From contig NZ_FOBD01000019.1 in NCBI RefSeq assembly GCF_900109515.1, positions 62,001-126,000 of the forward strand: a stretch of DNA of 64,000 nt, read 5' to 3'. Each line of letters begins with the position of its first letter. Within the stretch, counting starts at the first letter, position 1. Below are positions 41,723-50,693 of this stretch, one piece after another. Source of the DNA: Paenibacillus sp. OK003. Its GTDB lineage: Bacteria > Bacillota > Bacilli > Paenibacillales > Paenibacillaceae. The position numbers were made by a program, and so were the translations under genes. Under the pieces are notes generated by a model. The model worked only from the letters and a program-made list of their open reading frames with translations. It was not told where the DNA came from and made no database searches.

Positions 41723-43311
41723 GATGTGCTGTGTCTGAACGAAATAAAGGGGAAGACGTCCGGCTGAAGCTGAACCGTGTTCCCAAATATATATGGGTAA
41801 CCCTTGGAATCACTTTGTTAACCCTTCTGCTTCATGTGATAGGGATTAGCGATGATCTGGTTAACGTGGGGTTAATTTATCTTTTTCCAGTATTGGTCAG
41901 CGCTGTGTACTGGGGAATGGGGCCGGCCATATATGCAGCAAGTCTTAGCGTTGTTGCCTTTGACTTCTTTTTTGTTCCTCCTTATCTCAGTTTTACGGTT
42001 GAAGATTTGCGATATATATTTTCCTTTGTTGTGTATTTGGCAGTGGCGGTATTAACGGCGAGTCTGGCGGGGCGCCTGCGGCAGCAGCTGGAGGTGGTAA
42101 AACAACGCGAGATTACGACGAATTCGCTGTATGCTTTAAGTCGTCAGATGACGGCTGTTACAGATTTGCATACTCTACTCGGCAACATTGCGAGACAAGT
42201 GTCACTGACACTTGGAACTCCGGCGGCAATATATCTCCCGAATGCACAAGGCGAACTTCAGGTTACCTCCTCCTCGGAGGATTCGGATGTAATAGCCTGG
42301 GGTGAAGGAGAAGCTGAAGTCGCTATTGCCAAATGGGTGTATCAACATGGCGAAATCGCCGGACGCGGCTCCTCCAGCCTGCGGGAATCGTCTGGTCTGT
42401 ATGTGCCGCTGCGTACAGAAGACCAGATCCATGGGGTGCTCGCTGTGAATCTGGAATCCAGCGATCTTCAGGGGCAGCTGGAAGAGCTGCGTTTGCTGGA
42501 AGCGTGTGGCGGGCTGGCAGCAAGCGCCATTGCCCGTGTCAAGCTGGCTGAAGAAGCGAGACTCGCGCAGGTGACGGCCGAATCGGAACGGATTCGCACC
42601 GCTTTGCTGGACTCGGTGTCCCATGAGCTGCGCACACCCCTTACGGCCATCATTGGTTCAGCGACAGGTTTGCTGGAGAATGACTCCCTTTTTACCCCGG
42701 AGGATCGTAAAGAACTGACAGGCAATATTCGGGATGGAGCGCTGCGCATGAACAGGCTGGTAACCAATTTGCTGGGCATGGTGAAGCTGGAGAGTGGCAT
42801 GCTGCAGCTGCGCAGAAAATGGTGTGATGTGGGCGACATGATCGGCATTGTGTTAACTCAGGTTCAGCAATTCATCCAGCACCGTCGCATTCGAGTGGAA
42901 TTGCCGGATCAGCCGCCATTTGTATCCGGGGATGAGGTTTTGCTGGAGCAGGTTCTGGTCAACGTCATCAGCAATGCCATCAAATATTCACCAGAGGACA
43001 GTGAAATCGTCATTACGGTGAAGGTGGATGAGCGGCATGGACAAATGACTATTGTGGTAGCTGATTCGGGTGTCGGGATTCCGGAAGCAGACCGCGAGCG
43101 GGTGTTTGAGAAATTTTATCGATCCGAATCTTCACGGCATGTGACAGGTACGGGACTTGGGCTTGCCATCTGTAGAGGAATCGTCGAAGTTCACGGAGGT
43201 ACAATCACCGCAGAACCGAATCCGGGACGCGGGACGCGGGTATGCATCTGTTTGCCCACAGAGGAACCCGAAGCATCATTCCCGTATATGGGACAAGGAG
43301 AGGAAGAATGA
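41719..43311 (+). CDS. sensor histidine kinase, KdpD C-terminal half (DUF4118-GAF-HisKA-HATPase)
   Basis: 530 residues from GTG 41719, overlapping the previous stop (GTGA); GTG 41731 is an alternative. Four closely spaced membrane helices (about 22-112, with FDFFFVPPYLSFTV typical of DUF4118) are followed by a GAF-like domain (about 140-270), a HisKA dimerisation domain with SVSHELRTPLTAIIGSATG (phospho-acceptor His302), and an ATPase domain with ADSGVGIPEADRERVFEKFYR and GTGLGLAICRGIVE. This is the kinase half of a split KdpD; it should phosphorylate the downstream KdpE. Turgor or potassium sensing is inferred from family and context. Confidence 0.93.
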   Translation: MRCAVSERNKGEDVRLKLNRVPKYIWVTLGITLLTLLLHVIGISDDLVNVGLIYLFPVLVSAVYWGMGPAIYAASLSVVAFDFFFVPPYLSFTVEDLRYIFSFVVYLAVAVLTASLAGRLRQQLEVVKQREITTNSLYALSRQMTAVTDLHTLLGNIARQVSLTLGTPAAIYLPNAQGELQVTSSSEDSDVIAWGEGEAEVAIAKWVYQHGEIAGRGSSSLRESSGLYVPLRTEDQIHGVLAVNLESSDLQGQLEELRLLEACGGLAASAIARVKLAEEARLAQVTAESERIRTALLDSVSHELRTPLTAIIGSATGLLENDSLFTPEDRKELTGNIRDGALRMNRLVTNLLGMVKLESGMLQLRRKWCDVGDMIGIVLTQVQQFIQHRRIRVELPDQPPFVSGDEVLLEQVLVNVISNAIKYSPEDSEIVITVKVDERHGQMTIVVADSGVGIPEADRERVFEKFYRSESSRHVTGTGLGLAICRGIVEVHGGTITAEPNPGRGTRVCICLPTEEPEASFPYMGQGEEE

Positions 43312-43312
43312 C

Positions 43313-44011
43313 ATGACGGCACCGCAAGGCGCGCGCATATTAATTGTGGATGATGAACCGCAAATCCGTAAACTGCTGAAGGTTACGCTTCAGGCGCATC
43401 AATTTGAGATTCACGAATGCGCCGACGGCGAAGAAGCGGTCATTCAGGCGAGCATTGTACATCCTGATCTGATTGTGCTTGATCTGGGCTTGCCCGGTAT
43501 GTCCGGAATGGATGTACTTCAGCGGATTCGGGAATGGTCGCAGGTACCAGTCATTGTACTGACTGCAAAGGATCGCGAAGAGGATAAAATTGCTGCACTC
43601 GACGGTGGGGCGGATGATTATGTCACCAAACCGTTTGGCATGGGAGAGCTCGTTGCCCGTATTCGGGTTGCCCTTCGCCATGTGGCCAAAACGACGGATG
43701 AGCCGATACTGCGTTTTGGACCACTCACCATTGATTTGGCCCAGAGACAGGTCGATTTGGACGGGGCACCCGTAAAGTTAACGCCGACTGAGTATGAAAT
43801 GCTGAAAGTGCTCGCAACCCATGCAGGCAAAATTATTACCCAACGCCAGCTGCTGCAACAGGTGTGGGGAGGGCATCATCATGAGTCTGACAGCCATTAC
43901 TTGCGGGTATATGTCGGACATCTGCGCAAAAAATTGCAGGAAGATCCCACGCGTCCCCGTTTTATTCAGACCGAGCCGGGAATCGGCTATCGGTTTCTGC
44001 TTCAGGATTAG
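43313..44011 (+). CDS. kdpE: response regulator KdpE, OmpR/PhoB type
   Basis: 232 residues from ATG 43313, just after the kinase stop, with AAGGAGAGGAAGA upstream; the longer frame from 43157 lies inside the kinase gene. The receiver domain has acidic pocket VDDEP and phospho-acceptor Asp57 in LIVLDLGLPGM, with Lys in VTKPFGM. The winged-helix output domain (about 135-232) includes LTPTEYEMLKVLATHAGKIITQRQLL and the YVGHLRKKL recognition helix. It is expected to bind the box at 34394-34410 and activate kdpFABC. Confidence 0.96.
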   Translation: MTAPQGARILIVDDEPQIRKLLKVTLQAHQFEIHECADGEEAVIQASIVHPDLIVLDLGLPGMSGMDVLQRIREWSQVPVIVLTAKDREEDKIAALDGGADDYVTKPFGMGELVARIRVALRHVAKTTDEPILRFGPLTIDLAQRQVDLDGAPVKLTPTEYEMLKVLATHAGKIITQRQLLQQVWGGHHHESDSHYLRVYVGHLRKKLQEDPTRPRFIQTEPGIGYRFLLQD

Positions 44012-44035
44012 GCTGGGAAACAAGATAAAAGCTCA

Positions 44036-44079
44036 AAAAAGCACCAGCCCCTCCCTGCTGAGAGGAGACTAGTGCTTTT
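44036..44079. terminator. bidirectional terminator between kdpE and melA
   Basis: AAAAAGCACCAG (44036-44047) pairs with CTAGTGCTTTT (44069-44079). A-run on one side and T-run on the other serve both converging genes. Confidence 0.85.
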
Positions 44080-44100
44080 GAATTGCAAACAATGAACTTC

Positions 44101-45402
44101 TTATGACGTGTACTTCGGCAGCCAGTCGCCATGAGCTTCGATCAGTTCATCACACATTGAGACGATATCATCGATGGACAGCTCGGCAGCTGTATGCGGG
44201 TCAAGCATCGCGGCATGATAGATGTGCTCTCTTTTGCCCGTAATCGCCGCTTCAATGGTCAACAGCTGGGTGTTAATATTCGTGCGGTTCAATGCCGCGA
44301 GTTGCGGAGGCAGGTCCCCGATATACGTCGGGCTGATGCCTGAACCATCCACAAGACAAGGCACCTCAACACAGGCTTCACGAGGCAGGTTGGTGATCAG
44401 TCCGTTATTCATAACATTACCGCCGATTTTGTAAGGGCGATCCGTCTCCATGGCTTCCATAATATGCGAAGCGTATTCGCGGCTGCGCGTATGTTCAATA
44501 TTTTCGCTGGATAACAGCTTCTCACGCATTTCTTTCCAGCCTTCAATCTGGTTCACACAGCGGCGCGGATACTCATCCAGCGGAATGTTGAAGCGTTCGA
44601 TCAGCTCCGGGTAGTTTCGTTTGATAAAATAAGGATGGTACTCGGCATTATGCTCGGAGGACTCGGTTACATAGTATCCAAAACGCTGCATCAGCTCATA
44701 ACGCACCATGTCATCATGCTGCTCTTTCTGCTTTTCCTTCGCCAGACGTTTAATCTCCGGATACAGATCTTGACCATCGCGTGTCACTTCAAGCAGCCAG
44801 GCCATATGGTTGATACCCGCAACTTTTGCGACCACACCCGTCTGATCAATCCCCAGTGCATCAAACAGATGCGGCACACACACCTGTACACTGTGACACA
44901 GACCTACAGTTTTGATTCCGCCATGCACGTTCATGACATTCGTTAGTACCGCCATCGGGTTGGTGTAGTTCAGGAACCACGCATCAGGACACACTTCCTG
45001 CATATCCCGTGCAAAATCGAGCATCACCGGAATCGTCCGCAAATTACGGAAAATCCCGCCAATCCCGAGCGTATCGGCAATCGTCTGACGCAATCCATAT
45101 TTCTTCGGAATCTCAAAATCCGTAATGGTACATGGATCATACCCGCCCACCTGAATGGCGTTAATCACATATTTGGCTCCGCGCAGTGCTTCCTTGCGGT
45201 CGGTATAAGCTTTGATGGCACATTGGCTTCCGAGCGAACGGGCCATACTGGTAAGTAAACGCTCTGAGTCGCTTAGGCGTTCAGCATCAATATCGAACAA
45301 CGCCAGCTCAAAATCCTGAAGTGCTTCGGTCATCATAACGTCACCCAATACATTTTTGACAAAAACGGTGCTTCCCGCACCGAGGAACGTAATTTTGTTC
45401 AT
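44101..45402 (-). CDS. melA: alpha-galactosidase, GH4 (NAD and Mn dependent)
   Basis: 433 residues from the ATG at 45402 (GGGAGG upstream on the minus strand); an earlier in-frame ATG at 45441 lacks a site. The N-terminal dinucleotide fold reads KITFLGAGSTVFVKNVLGD. Metal-site residues are Cys in VGLCHSVQ (about 170) and His in AGINHMAW (about 200). The order and motif LNYTNPMAVLT are typical of GH4. MelA-type members hydrolyse melibiose and raffinose-family sugars by an oxidation-elimination mechanism using NAD+. The gene diverges from an AraC regulator, its likely activator. GH4 also includes alpha-glucosidases and galacturonidases; galactosidase is favoured by overall resemblance. Confidence 0.88.
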   Translation of the reverse strand: MNKITFLGAGSTVFVKNVLGDVMMTEALQDFELALFDIDAERLSDSERLLTSMARSLGSQCAIKAYTDRKEALRGAKYVINAIQVGGYDPCTITDFEIPKKYGLRQTIADTLGIGGIFRNLRTIPVMLDFARDMQEVCPDAWFLNYTNPMAVLTNVMNVHGGIKTVGLCHSVQVCVPHLFDALGIDQTGVVAKVAGINHMAWLLEVTRDGQDLYPEIKRLAKEKQKEQHDDMVRYELMQRFGYYVTESSEHNAEYHPYFIKRNYPELIERFNIPLDEYPRRCVNQIEGWKEMREKLLSSENIEHTRSREYASHIMEAMETDRPYKIGGNVMNNGLITNLPREACVEVPCLVDGSGISPTYIGDLPPQLAALNRTNINTQLLTIEAAITGKREHIYHAAMLDPHTAAELSIDDIVSMCDELIEAHGDWLPKYTS

Positions 45403-45542
45403 CTCAAGTTCAGCCTCCCTGAATAAATGGTGTACCTCCAATATAGGCGGATTGGGCTTATATAACTATGGCTCAACCTCTCTGAAACATGGCATAATCC
45501 CATTTTTGGATTCGCTTACAGCTAATAATTCATCTATTTACC

Positions 45543-45551
45543 TGTTATAAT
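45543..45551 (+). promoter_or_regulatory. extended -10 promoter of the AraC gene
   Basis: TGTTATAAT (45543-45551) is a full extended -10, 45 bp before the coding start. The 195-bp divergent region 45403-45596 should also hold the melA promoter and AraC sites; I cannot define them. Confidence 0.5.
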
Positions 45552-45596
45552 TTTAGTGAAGAGATTGCCTGTTGTGGTGAACGGAGGGAGTGTGGA

Positions 45597-46436
45597 ATGT
45601 TGAAATTAATCGAAACGAACGTGGTTCCTATGGATTTGACGCAGATGGAATTGGTATTGTTATTTTTCGGTTGGCAGGCATGTGATCCGTCGCATTATTG
45701 GGGTCCGGGTGTTCGGGATGCCTATATTGTTCATTACATTCATGAAGGCCGGGGCACTGTGTTTATGGCGGATCAGCAATACGAGCTTACACAGGGTCAA
45801 GGCTTTGTGATTCTTCCGGATACGCTTATTCATTATGAAGCAGATGCGAAGCAGCCATGGACTTATTCATGGTTCGGGTTCAAAGGTGTTCATGCCAAGG
45901 CATTCATGCAGCGGGCACACATCAGTCCGGAACATCCTGTATTTGATGCCAGCGATCCAGACACATTCGCTCGTCTCTATGCGGAGATGGTTCAAGCATC
46001 AACACGTACCGGGGGAGATGTGTTCAACCAGAGCCTGCTGTACAGGCTGATCGCCGAGCTGATTGCATCTTCTCCCGCAGGAGAGCAGCTGCAGCGGCCT
46101 CTGTCCACCAAAGAGGAATACATCAGGCAGGCCGTTCAATTTATGGAGAACAGGTATAGTCAGAGAACTTTAATTCTAGATATTGCCCGAGCTGTAGGCT
46201 TGGATCGCACATATCTGTCAGGGCTTTTTAAGGAGAGGTACGGCAAGTCATTACAAGCTTTCTTTCTCGAATACCGGATGAATCGTGCAGCTGAACTGCT
46301 GCAGCATTCGGCCCTGTCGGTTAGTGAAGTGGCCCACTCTGTGGGGTATACAGATCCATTACTATTTTCCAAGATGTTTAAGCGAGTGACGGGTGTGTCT
46401 CCAAAAGGGTCGAGAAGCATGGAACAGGGAGAATAG
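45597..46436 (+). CDS. AraC-family regulator with cupin sensor (MsmR/RafR-like)
   Basis: 279 residues after ACGGAGGGAG. An N-terminal cupin-like domain (about 20-100: DAYIVHYIHEGRGTVF, LPDTLIHYEADAKQPWTYSWFGFKG) resembles the sugar sensors of MsmR and RafR. The C-terminal AraC domain (about 178-275) has ILDIARAVGLDRTYLSGLFKERYG and SVSEVAHSVGYTDPLLFSKMFKR. It diverges from the GH4 alpha-galactosidase gene, its predicted target, with alpha-galactosides as probable inducers. No transporter is adjacent. Confidence 0.9.
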   Translation: MLKLIETNVVPMDLTQMELVLLFFGWQACDPSHYWGPGVRDAYIVHYIHEGRGTVFMADQQYELTQGQGFVILPDTLIHYEADAKQPWTYSWFGFKGVHAKAFMQRAHISPEHPVFDASDPDTFARLYAEMVQASTRTGGDVFNQSLLYRLIAELIASSPAGEQLQRPLSTKEEYIRQAVQFMENRYSQRTLILDIARAVGLDRTYLSGLFKERYGKSLQAFFLEYRMNRAAELLQHSALSVSEVAHSVGYTDPLLFSKMFKRVTGVSPKGSRSMEQGE

Positions 46437-46641
46437 TTTTCATTATGCTGGGAACATGGAAAAATGCAAAAAAAGGCCACAAATCCGAAGATTCATAGCC
46501 TTATGCTTTAAAGTGCAAAGTCAGGAATAGCGATATGATAAAAAAATCAGGCAATTGGCGTTCCGTTCGGTAAGGTCTGGTCTGGGGTTAACAATACTGT
46601 CTCCTTTCAGCTATGGAGTCCATTATAAAATAGAAATAACC

Positions 46642-46679
46642 AAAAAATCCAGATTGCGCTGATCGCAACCTGGATTTTA
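46642..46679 (-). terminator. terminator of udk
   Basis: AAAATCCAG-A-TTGCG (46644-46658) pairs with CGCAA-C-CTGGATTTT (46664-46678); read on the minus strand it ends in six T residues. It lies 87 bp after the udk stop. The rest of 46437-46766 shows no gene. Confidence 0.82.
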
Positions 46680-46766
46680 GTGGTGATATTGTATGAGCGA
46701 TGCCCGTTTTTGTCTCACTCAGACGTGAGCAGGGCATAACGCCTAATGCAGCAACATCATGTTACA

Positions 46767-47399
46767 TTATGCGCCATTCCACTTTTCACCGGTCAGATAT
46801 TTCTCAGTCAGGATGGATAACATCTGAATGCCGACTTCATTATGTCCACCTTCGGGAATGATGATGTCTGCATACTTTTTGGAAGGCTCGATAAAAGCAT
46901 CATGCATCGGTTTGACGGTTTCGAGATATTGTTTGTACACGGATTGAATCGTACGGCCGCGTTCTTCCATATCCCGCAGTACTCTGCGCAGAATACGTAC
47001 GTCGGAATCCGTATCAACAAATACCTTGATATCCAGAAGGGCACGCAGATGTTCATCGATCAGGACATGCAGTCCTTCCACAATAACGATATGGTTCGGT
47101 GCCAGTTCAACCGTTTCATCAGCGGCACGGTTATCTATGGTGAAGTCATATACGGGAGCATATGCCGTTTGTCCTTGTTTTAACAGGGTAAGATGCTCAA
47201 TTAACAGATCATTATCGAATGCAAACGGATGATCGTAATTGGTGAGTCGACGTTGCTCAGGGGTGAGCTGCGACTGGTCTTTGTAATAGTTGTCCTGGGA
47301 TATGAAAGTCACTTTGCCCGATCCAAGACGGTCTATGACGGAGCGAGCTACCGTCGTTTTACCGGAGCCGGTTCCTCCGGCGATACCAATAATGAGCAT
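46767..47399 (-). CDS. udk: uridine kinase
   Basis: 210 residues, the standard size. Walker A is GGTGSGKTT (8-16); FISQDNYYKD, NYDHPFAFDNDLL and VIVEGLHVL are the uridine-binding and Walker-B-like motifs, and the lid has RRVLRDMEERGRTIQSV. It phosphorylates uridine and cytidine with GTP or ATP in pyrimidine salvage. Ribosome site GGGAGG lies upstream on the minus strand. It is a single-gene unit with its own terminator. Confidence 0.95.
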   Translation of the reverse strand: MLIIGIAGGTGSGKTTVARSVIDRLGSGKVTFISQDNYYKDQSQLTPEQRRLTNYDHPFAFDNDLLIEHLTLLKQGQTAYAPVYDFTIDNRAADETVELAPNHIVIVEGLHVLIDEHLRALLDIKVFVDTDSDVRILRRVLRDMEERGRTIQSVYKQYLETVKPMHDAFIEPSKKYADIIIPEGGHNEVGIQMLSILTEKYLTGEKWNGA

Positions 47400-47580
47400 G
47401 ATTGTTCCATAAACCTCCCTAGAATGGCAGCATGGTTATGGATAAATAATGGATGAATCGGGATAGATTCAAGTCCTTACCCACATGTCTGTCTGTGAAT
47501 GCACAATTTCTCTATTGTAGCACAGCAACTCACTTTTTTCACCTGGCTTGAACAGCCATCTATTCCCTGATAAAGGAGGA

Positions 47581-47608
47581 TTGACATTCTGGTGAACAGG
47601 CCTATAAT
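47581..47608 (+). promoter_or_regulatory. consensus sigma-A promoter of the beta-glucoside operon
   Basis: TTGACA (47581-47586) and TATAAT (47603-47608) are both perfect, with 16-bp spacing. Initiation near 47615 would give a leader of about 105 nt carrying the first RAT/terminator module. Confidence 0.88.
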
Positions 47609-47628
47609 AATACATATATTCATAACAC

Positions 47629-47698
47629 GGACTGTTACTGGGGAAACCAGGCATGACCGAATTCGATTATTTAACTGTAATCGCTTTCGGTCTTTTTT
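47629..47698 (+). promoter_or_regulatory. RAT antiterminator 1 overlapping a terminator (licT leader)
   Basis: GGACTGTTACTG...CCAGGCATGACC (47629-47658) is a LicT/SacY-type ribonucleic antiterminator. Its last bases GACC (47655-47658) are also the start of the terminator stem GACCGAA/TTCGGTC (47655-47661 with 47686-47692), which has an inner CGATTA/TAATCG stem and a seven-T tail. Protein binding to the RAT would prevent terminator folding, making licT autoregulated. Confidence 0.85.
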
Positions 47699-47721
47699 TA
47701 TTTTGTCGGGGGGTGAGAACG

Positions 47722-48546
47722 ATGAAGGTTATTAAGAAAGTGAATAATAATGTGGCCATTGCCATTAATGAACATAACGAAGAAGTATTCGTGGTGGGCA
47801 AAGGGGTAGGATTTCTAAAAACGCCATATGAGCTGACGGAGACGGATTTGGTGGAGAAAATCTTTGTGGCTCCCAAAAATATTCGCATGTATGACCTGTT
47901 AAATAGTATTCCCATTGAGGATATTTATCTCGCGGAGGAAGTCATCAAGCTCGGCAGTCAGATCCTGAATAAAACGTTTAACCCGAATCTGCTTCTCACC
48001 CTGTCTGATCATATCAGTTTTGCATTAACCCGAACCAGAGAAGGTATCAGTATCAAAAATCCACTGGAATGGGAAGTGCGGACACTGTACCCCGATGAGA
48101 CTCGGGTGGGAGAGGCAGCACTGAAGCTGATCCATGAACAAACGGGGTTAACCTTGCCAGCAGCAGAAACGACACTAATGGCACTTCACTTTGTCAACGC
48201 ACAGGTCGGTTCGGGGGAAATGACGGACACGACCAAGGTGACCACAGTAACGGGTGAGATCCTATCCGTGATCAAGTACGCGCTCAAGATTGATTTTCAG
48301 GAAGACTCCATTCATTTTATGAGGTTTGCGACACATATACGGTACTTCATTATGCGGCAAATGAGCGGCAAATCGCTCAAGGATGAGAACGAGTCCCTGT
48401 TCCTGATGGTGAAGGAGAAGTTTCCGAAGGAACTGGCGTGTGTGGAGAAGATCGCGGATTTCCTGAAAAATAACTATGGCTGGACCTGTTCCGATGATGA
48501 AAAATTATATCTGATTCTTCATATCCAACGACTTATATCCAACTAA
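47722..48546 (+). CDS. licT: BglG/LicT-family transcription antiterminator
   Basis: 274 residues from ATG 47722 (GGGGGTGAG upstream). An ATG inside the RAT hairpin, 23 codons earlier, has no ribosome site and is rejected. The RNA-binding CAT domain spans residues 1-55 (MKVIKKVNNNVAIAI, VVGKGVGF). PRD1 (about 65-170) and PRD2 (about 172-274) follow, with candidate phospho-histidines in SDHISFALTR, LIHEQTG, FATHIRYF and LILHIQRL. HPr and the PTS transporter adjust activity by phosphorylation. It binds the RATs before itself and before the PTS gene. Confidence 0.93.
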   Translation: MKVIKKVNNNVAIAINEHNEEVFVVGKGVGFLKTPYELTETDLVEKIFVAPKNIRMYDLLNSIPIEDIYLAEEVIKLGSQILNKTFNPNLLLTLSDHISFALTRTREGISIKNPLEWEVRTLYPDETRVGEAALKLIHEQTGLTLPAAETTLMALHFVNAQVGSGEMTDTTKVTTVTGEILSVIKYALKIDFQEDSIHFMRFATHIRYFIMRQMSGKSLKDENESLFLMVKEKFPKELACVEKIADFLKNNYGWTCSDDEKLYLILHIQRLISN

Positions 48547-48566
48547 ACAATCGAATATTACACAAT

Positions 48567-48636
48567 GGACTGTTACTGATTCGATCAGGCATGACCAAGC
48601 GTAGGGAATGACGATTCCCCGGCTTGGTCATTTTTT
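48567..48636 (+). promoter_or_regulatory. RAT antiterminator 2 overlapping a terminator (PTS leader)
   Basis: GGACTGTTACTG...TCAGGCATGACC (48567-48596) repeats the first RAT almost exactly. It overlaps a terminator with stem TGACCAAGC/GCTTGGTCA (48592-48600 with 48622-48630), an inner GGGAAT/ATTCCC pair and a six-T tail. It lies in the 137-bp gap between licT and the PTS gene, giving a second antitermination checkpoint. Confidence 0.88.
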
Positions 48637-48683
48637 ATATAAAAATCAAACCATTTTATCTTTCTGTATAAAGGAGAAGGGTC

Positions 48684-50618
48684 ATGAACAACAAAGACTT
48701 GGCTAAAAACATACTTGAACTTGTTGGCGGCGAGCAAAATATCTCGGGTCTGACACATTGCGCAACCCGGTTGAGATTTGTATTAAAAGATGATGCCAAA
48801 GCAGATTTAAAAACGCTGGATCAGCTGGAGGGTGTACTCAAGGCACAGAATTCCGGGGGACAGGTCCAGGTCGTTATTGGTGCCAAGGTAGATGCAGTAT
48901 ACGGTGAAGTGAAGAGTCTGACTTCAGACCAATTTGGTGAAGTGGACGAATCCGCAGATCGCAGCGGACCGAAGAAGAAACGTAACCCGGTCAATGTAGT
49001 GCTGGAGACAATTGCAGGCATATTCACGCCCGTACTTCCAGCCCTCGTTGGCTGCGGGATGATCAAATGTGTGGCTACAGTAATCGCTGCATTGGGTTGG
49101 CTCGAAGGCTCGGGATTCTTGGTCATCGTCAACATGATTGGCGATCTGATCTTCTACTTCCTGCCTTTCTTCCTGGCCGTGAGCGCAGCTCACAAGTTCA
49201 AAACCAATCCATATCTCGCAGTCGCGCTTGCAGCCGGACTGATGCATCCAACCATTTTGAATGCAGCTGCCCAGATCGCCGATACAGGCGTCAATACTAT
49301 TGATTTTCTTGGGATGCCGATCCTGCTGATGAAGTATTCATCCTCGGTCATTCCCATCATACTGGCCGTATGGATTATGAGCTATGTGTACAGATTTGTC
49401 GATCAGTTCATACCGAAGTTTCTACGGGTGCTGCTTACCCCGATGGTGGTTTTATTTATCATGATTCCGCTCGAACTCATCGTACTTGGACCTATCGGTT
49501 CCTATGTCGGTGACTGGCTTACCCAGGGAATTAATTATCTGTTCTCCACAGCAGGCGTTCTTGCCGGTCTGATTCTCGGATTTTTCAAACCGATCATGGT
49601 TATGTTCGGTATGCACTATGCACTCATGCCCATTCAGGTACAACAGGTGGCAAGCCTGGGTTCAACTGTGCTGCTGCCAGCTGCACTGGCGGCGAACCTG
49701 GCCCAAGCGGGAGCGGCATTCGGTGTATTTGTACTGACGAAGAGTAAAACGATGAAATCTGCCGCCGGATCAAGCGGCTTCACGGCATTGTTCGGAATCA
49801 CTGAACCTGCTATCTACGGGGTTACGCTGCGATATAAGCGGCCATTCTTTGCGGGCTGTGCAGCAGCCGGACTGGTCGGAGGATTTTACAGTCTGGTTCA
49901 CGCCAGTGCTACAGCAATTTCATTGCCCGGCATCCTCGCTTTGGGGACGTATACTGCTGACCGTTACATCTATGTCGTGATTGGCTCTGTTGCTGCAATC
50001 GTACTCGGCTTTGTATTCACCCTGATGGCGGGTATCAAGGAAGATGCGGATGGAGCAAAACCGAAGCATCAGGAAATAGTTACGGTAAACAGCATTCAGA
50101 ATGCTGCTGCAACAGGAGTGACAGCAGCACAAGACTCACCGCAGGCATCGGCATCTTCCTCCGATATGCTAATTGTCAGTCCAATGACGGGGGAGATCAG
50201 ACCGATCTCAGAGGTTGAGGATCAGGCATTCGCCCAGGAGCTGATGGGTAAAGGCATTGCCATTGTTCCGACAGAAGGCAAAGTGTACGCTCCTTTTGAC
50301 GGGGTAGTTGAAGCGTTATATCGTACCAAACATGCCATTGGGCTCAAGGCAGCAAACGGTGTGGAAATTCTGATTCATATTGGCGTGGACACCGTCAGCC
50401 TGAAAGGGAAATATTTTAGCGCCCATATCGAACAAGGAGAGAGCATCAAGGCAGGGGATTTATTAGTAGAGTTTGATCCGGAAGGCATCACTTCAGCGGG
50501 ATATAACACGATTACATCCATTGTCGTAACCAATATGCAGCAGTATGGAGACGTCTTGACCACAGCTAATAGTGGATCCGTTCGAGAAAGCGAAGCATTG
50601 ATCAAGCTGATACCGTGA
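48684..50618 (+). CDS. bglP: beta-glucoside PTS transporter, EIIBCA
   Basis: 644 residues in order IIB (about 1-90), IIC (about 105-450, ten membrane spans) and IIA (about 490-640). The phospho-Cys is Cys26 in GLTHCATRLRF, and the IIA phospho-His is His565 in ILIHIGVDTVSLKG. IIC carries GITEPAIYGVTLR of the glucose/beta-glucoside class. It imports and phosphorylates aryl-beta-glucosides or cellobiose and also sets LicT activity. AAAGGAGAAGG precedes the start. The next gene supplies the phospho-beta-glucosidase. Confidence 0.93.
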   Translation: MNNKDLAKNILELVGGEQNISGLTHCATRLRFVLKDDAKADLKTLDQLEGVLKAQNSGGQVQVVIGAKVDAVYGEVKSLTSDQFGEVDESADRSGPKKKRNPVNVVLETIAGIFTPVLPALVGCGMIKCVATVIAALGWLEGSGFLVIVNMIGDLIFYFLPFFLAVSAAHKFKTNPYLAVALAAGLMHPTILNAAAQIADTGVNTIDFLGMPILLMKYSSSVIPIILAVWIMSYVYRFVDQFIPKFLRVLLTPMVVLFIMIPLELIVLGPIGSYVGDWLTQGINYLFSTAGVLAGLILGFFKPIMVMFGMHYALMPIQVQQVASLGSTVLLPAALAANLAQAGAAFGVFVLTKSKTMKSAAGSSGFTALFGITEPAIYGVTLRYKRPFFAGCAAAGLVGGFYSLVHASATAISLPGILALGTYTADRYIYVVIGSVAAIVLGFVFTLMAGIKEDADGAKPKHQEIVTVNSIQNAAATGVTAAQDSPQASASSSDMLIVSPMTGEIRPISEVEDQAFAQELMGKGIAIVPTEGKVYAPFDGVVEALYRTKHAIGLKAANGVEILIHIGVDTVSLKGKYFSAHIEQGESIKAGDLLVEFDPEGITSAGYNTITSIVVTNMQQYGDVLTTANSGSVRESEALIKLIP

Positions 50619-50693
50619 TGCGCTAGTGCTACTGCTACTGCATTTCTGATCCAAACTAAATAAAGGTAGACCGAATAACAGGAGGAAACCCAA

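Noticed and set aside
46440..46510. hairpin AAGGC/GCCTT after the AraC gene
   Set aside because: Short stem, long loop and no T-run on the plus strand; not convincing as a terminator.
47653..47721. upstream in-frame ATG for licT within the RAT hairpin
   Set aside because: It lacks a ribosome site, and the added residues are hydrophobic filler encoded by the terminator sequence; family proteins start at MKVIKK.
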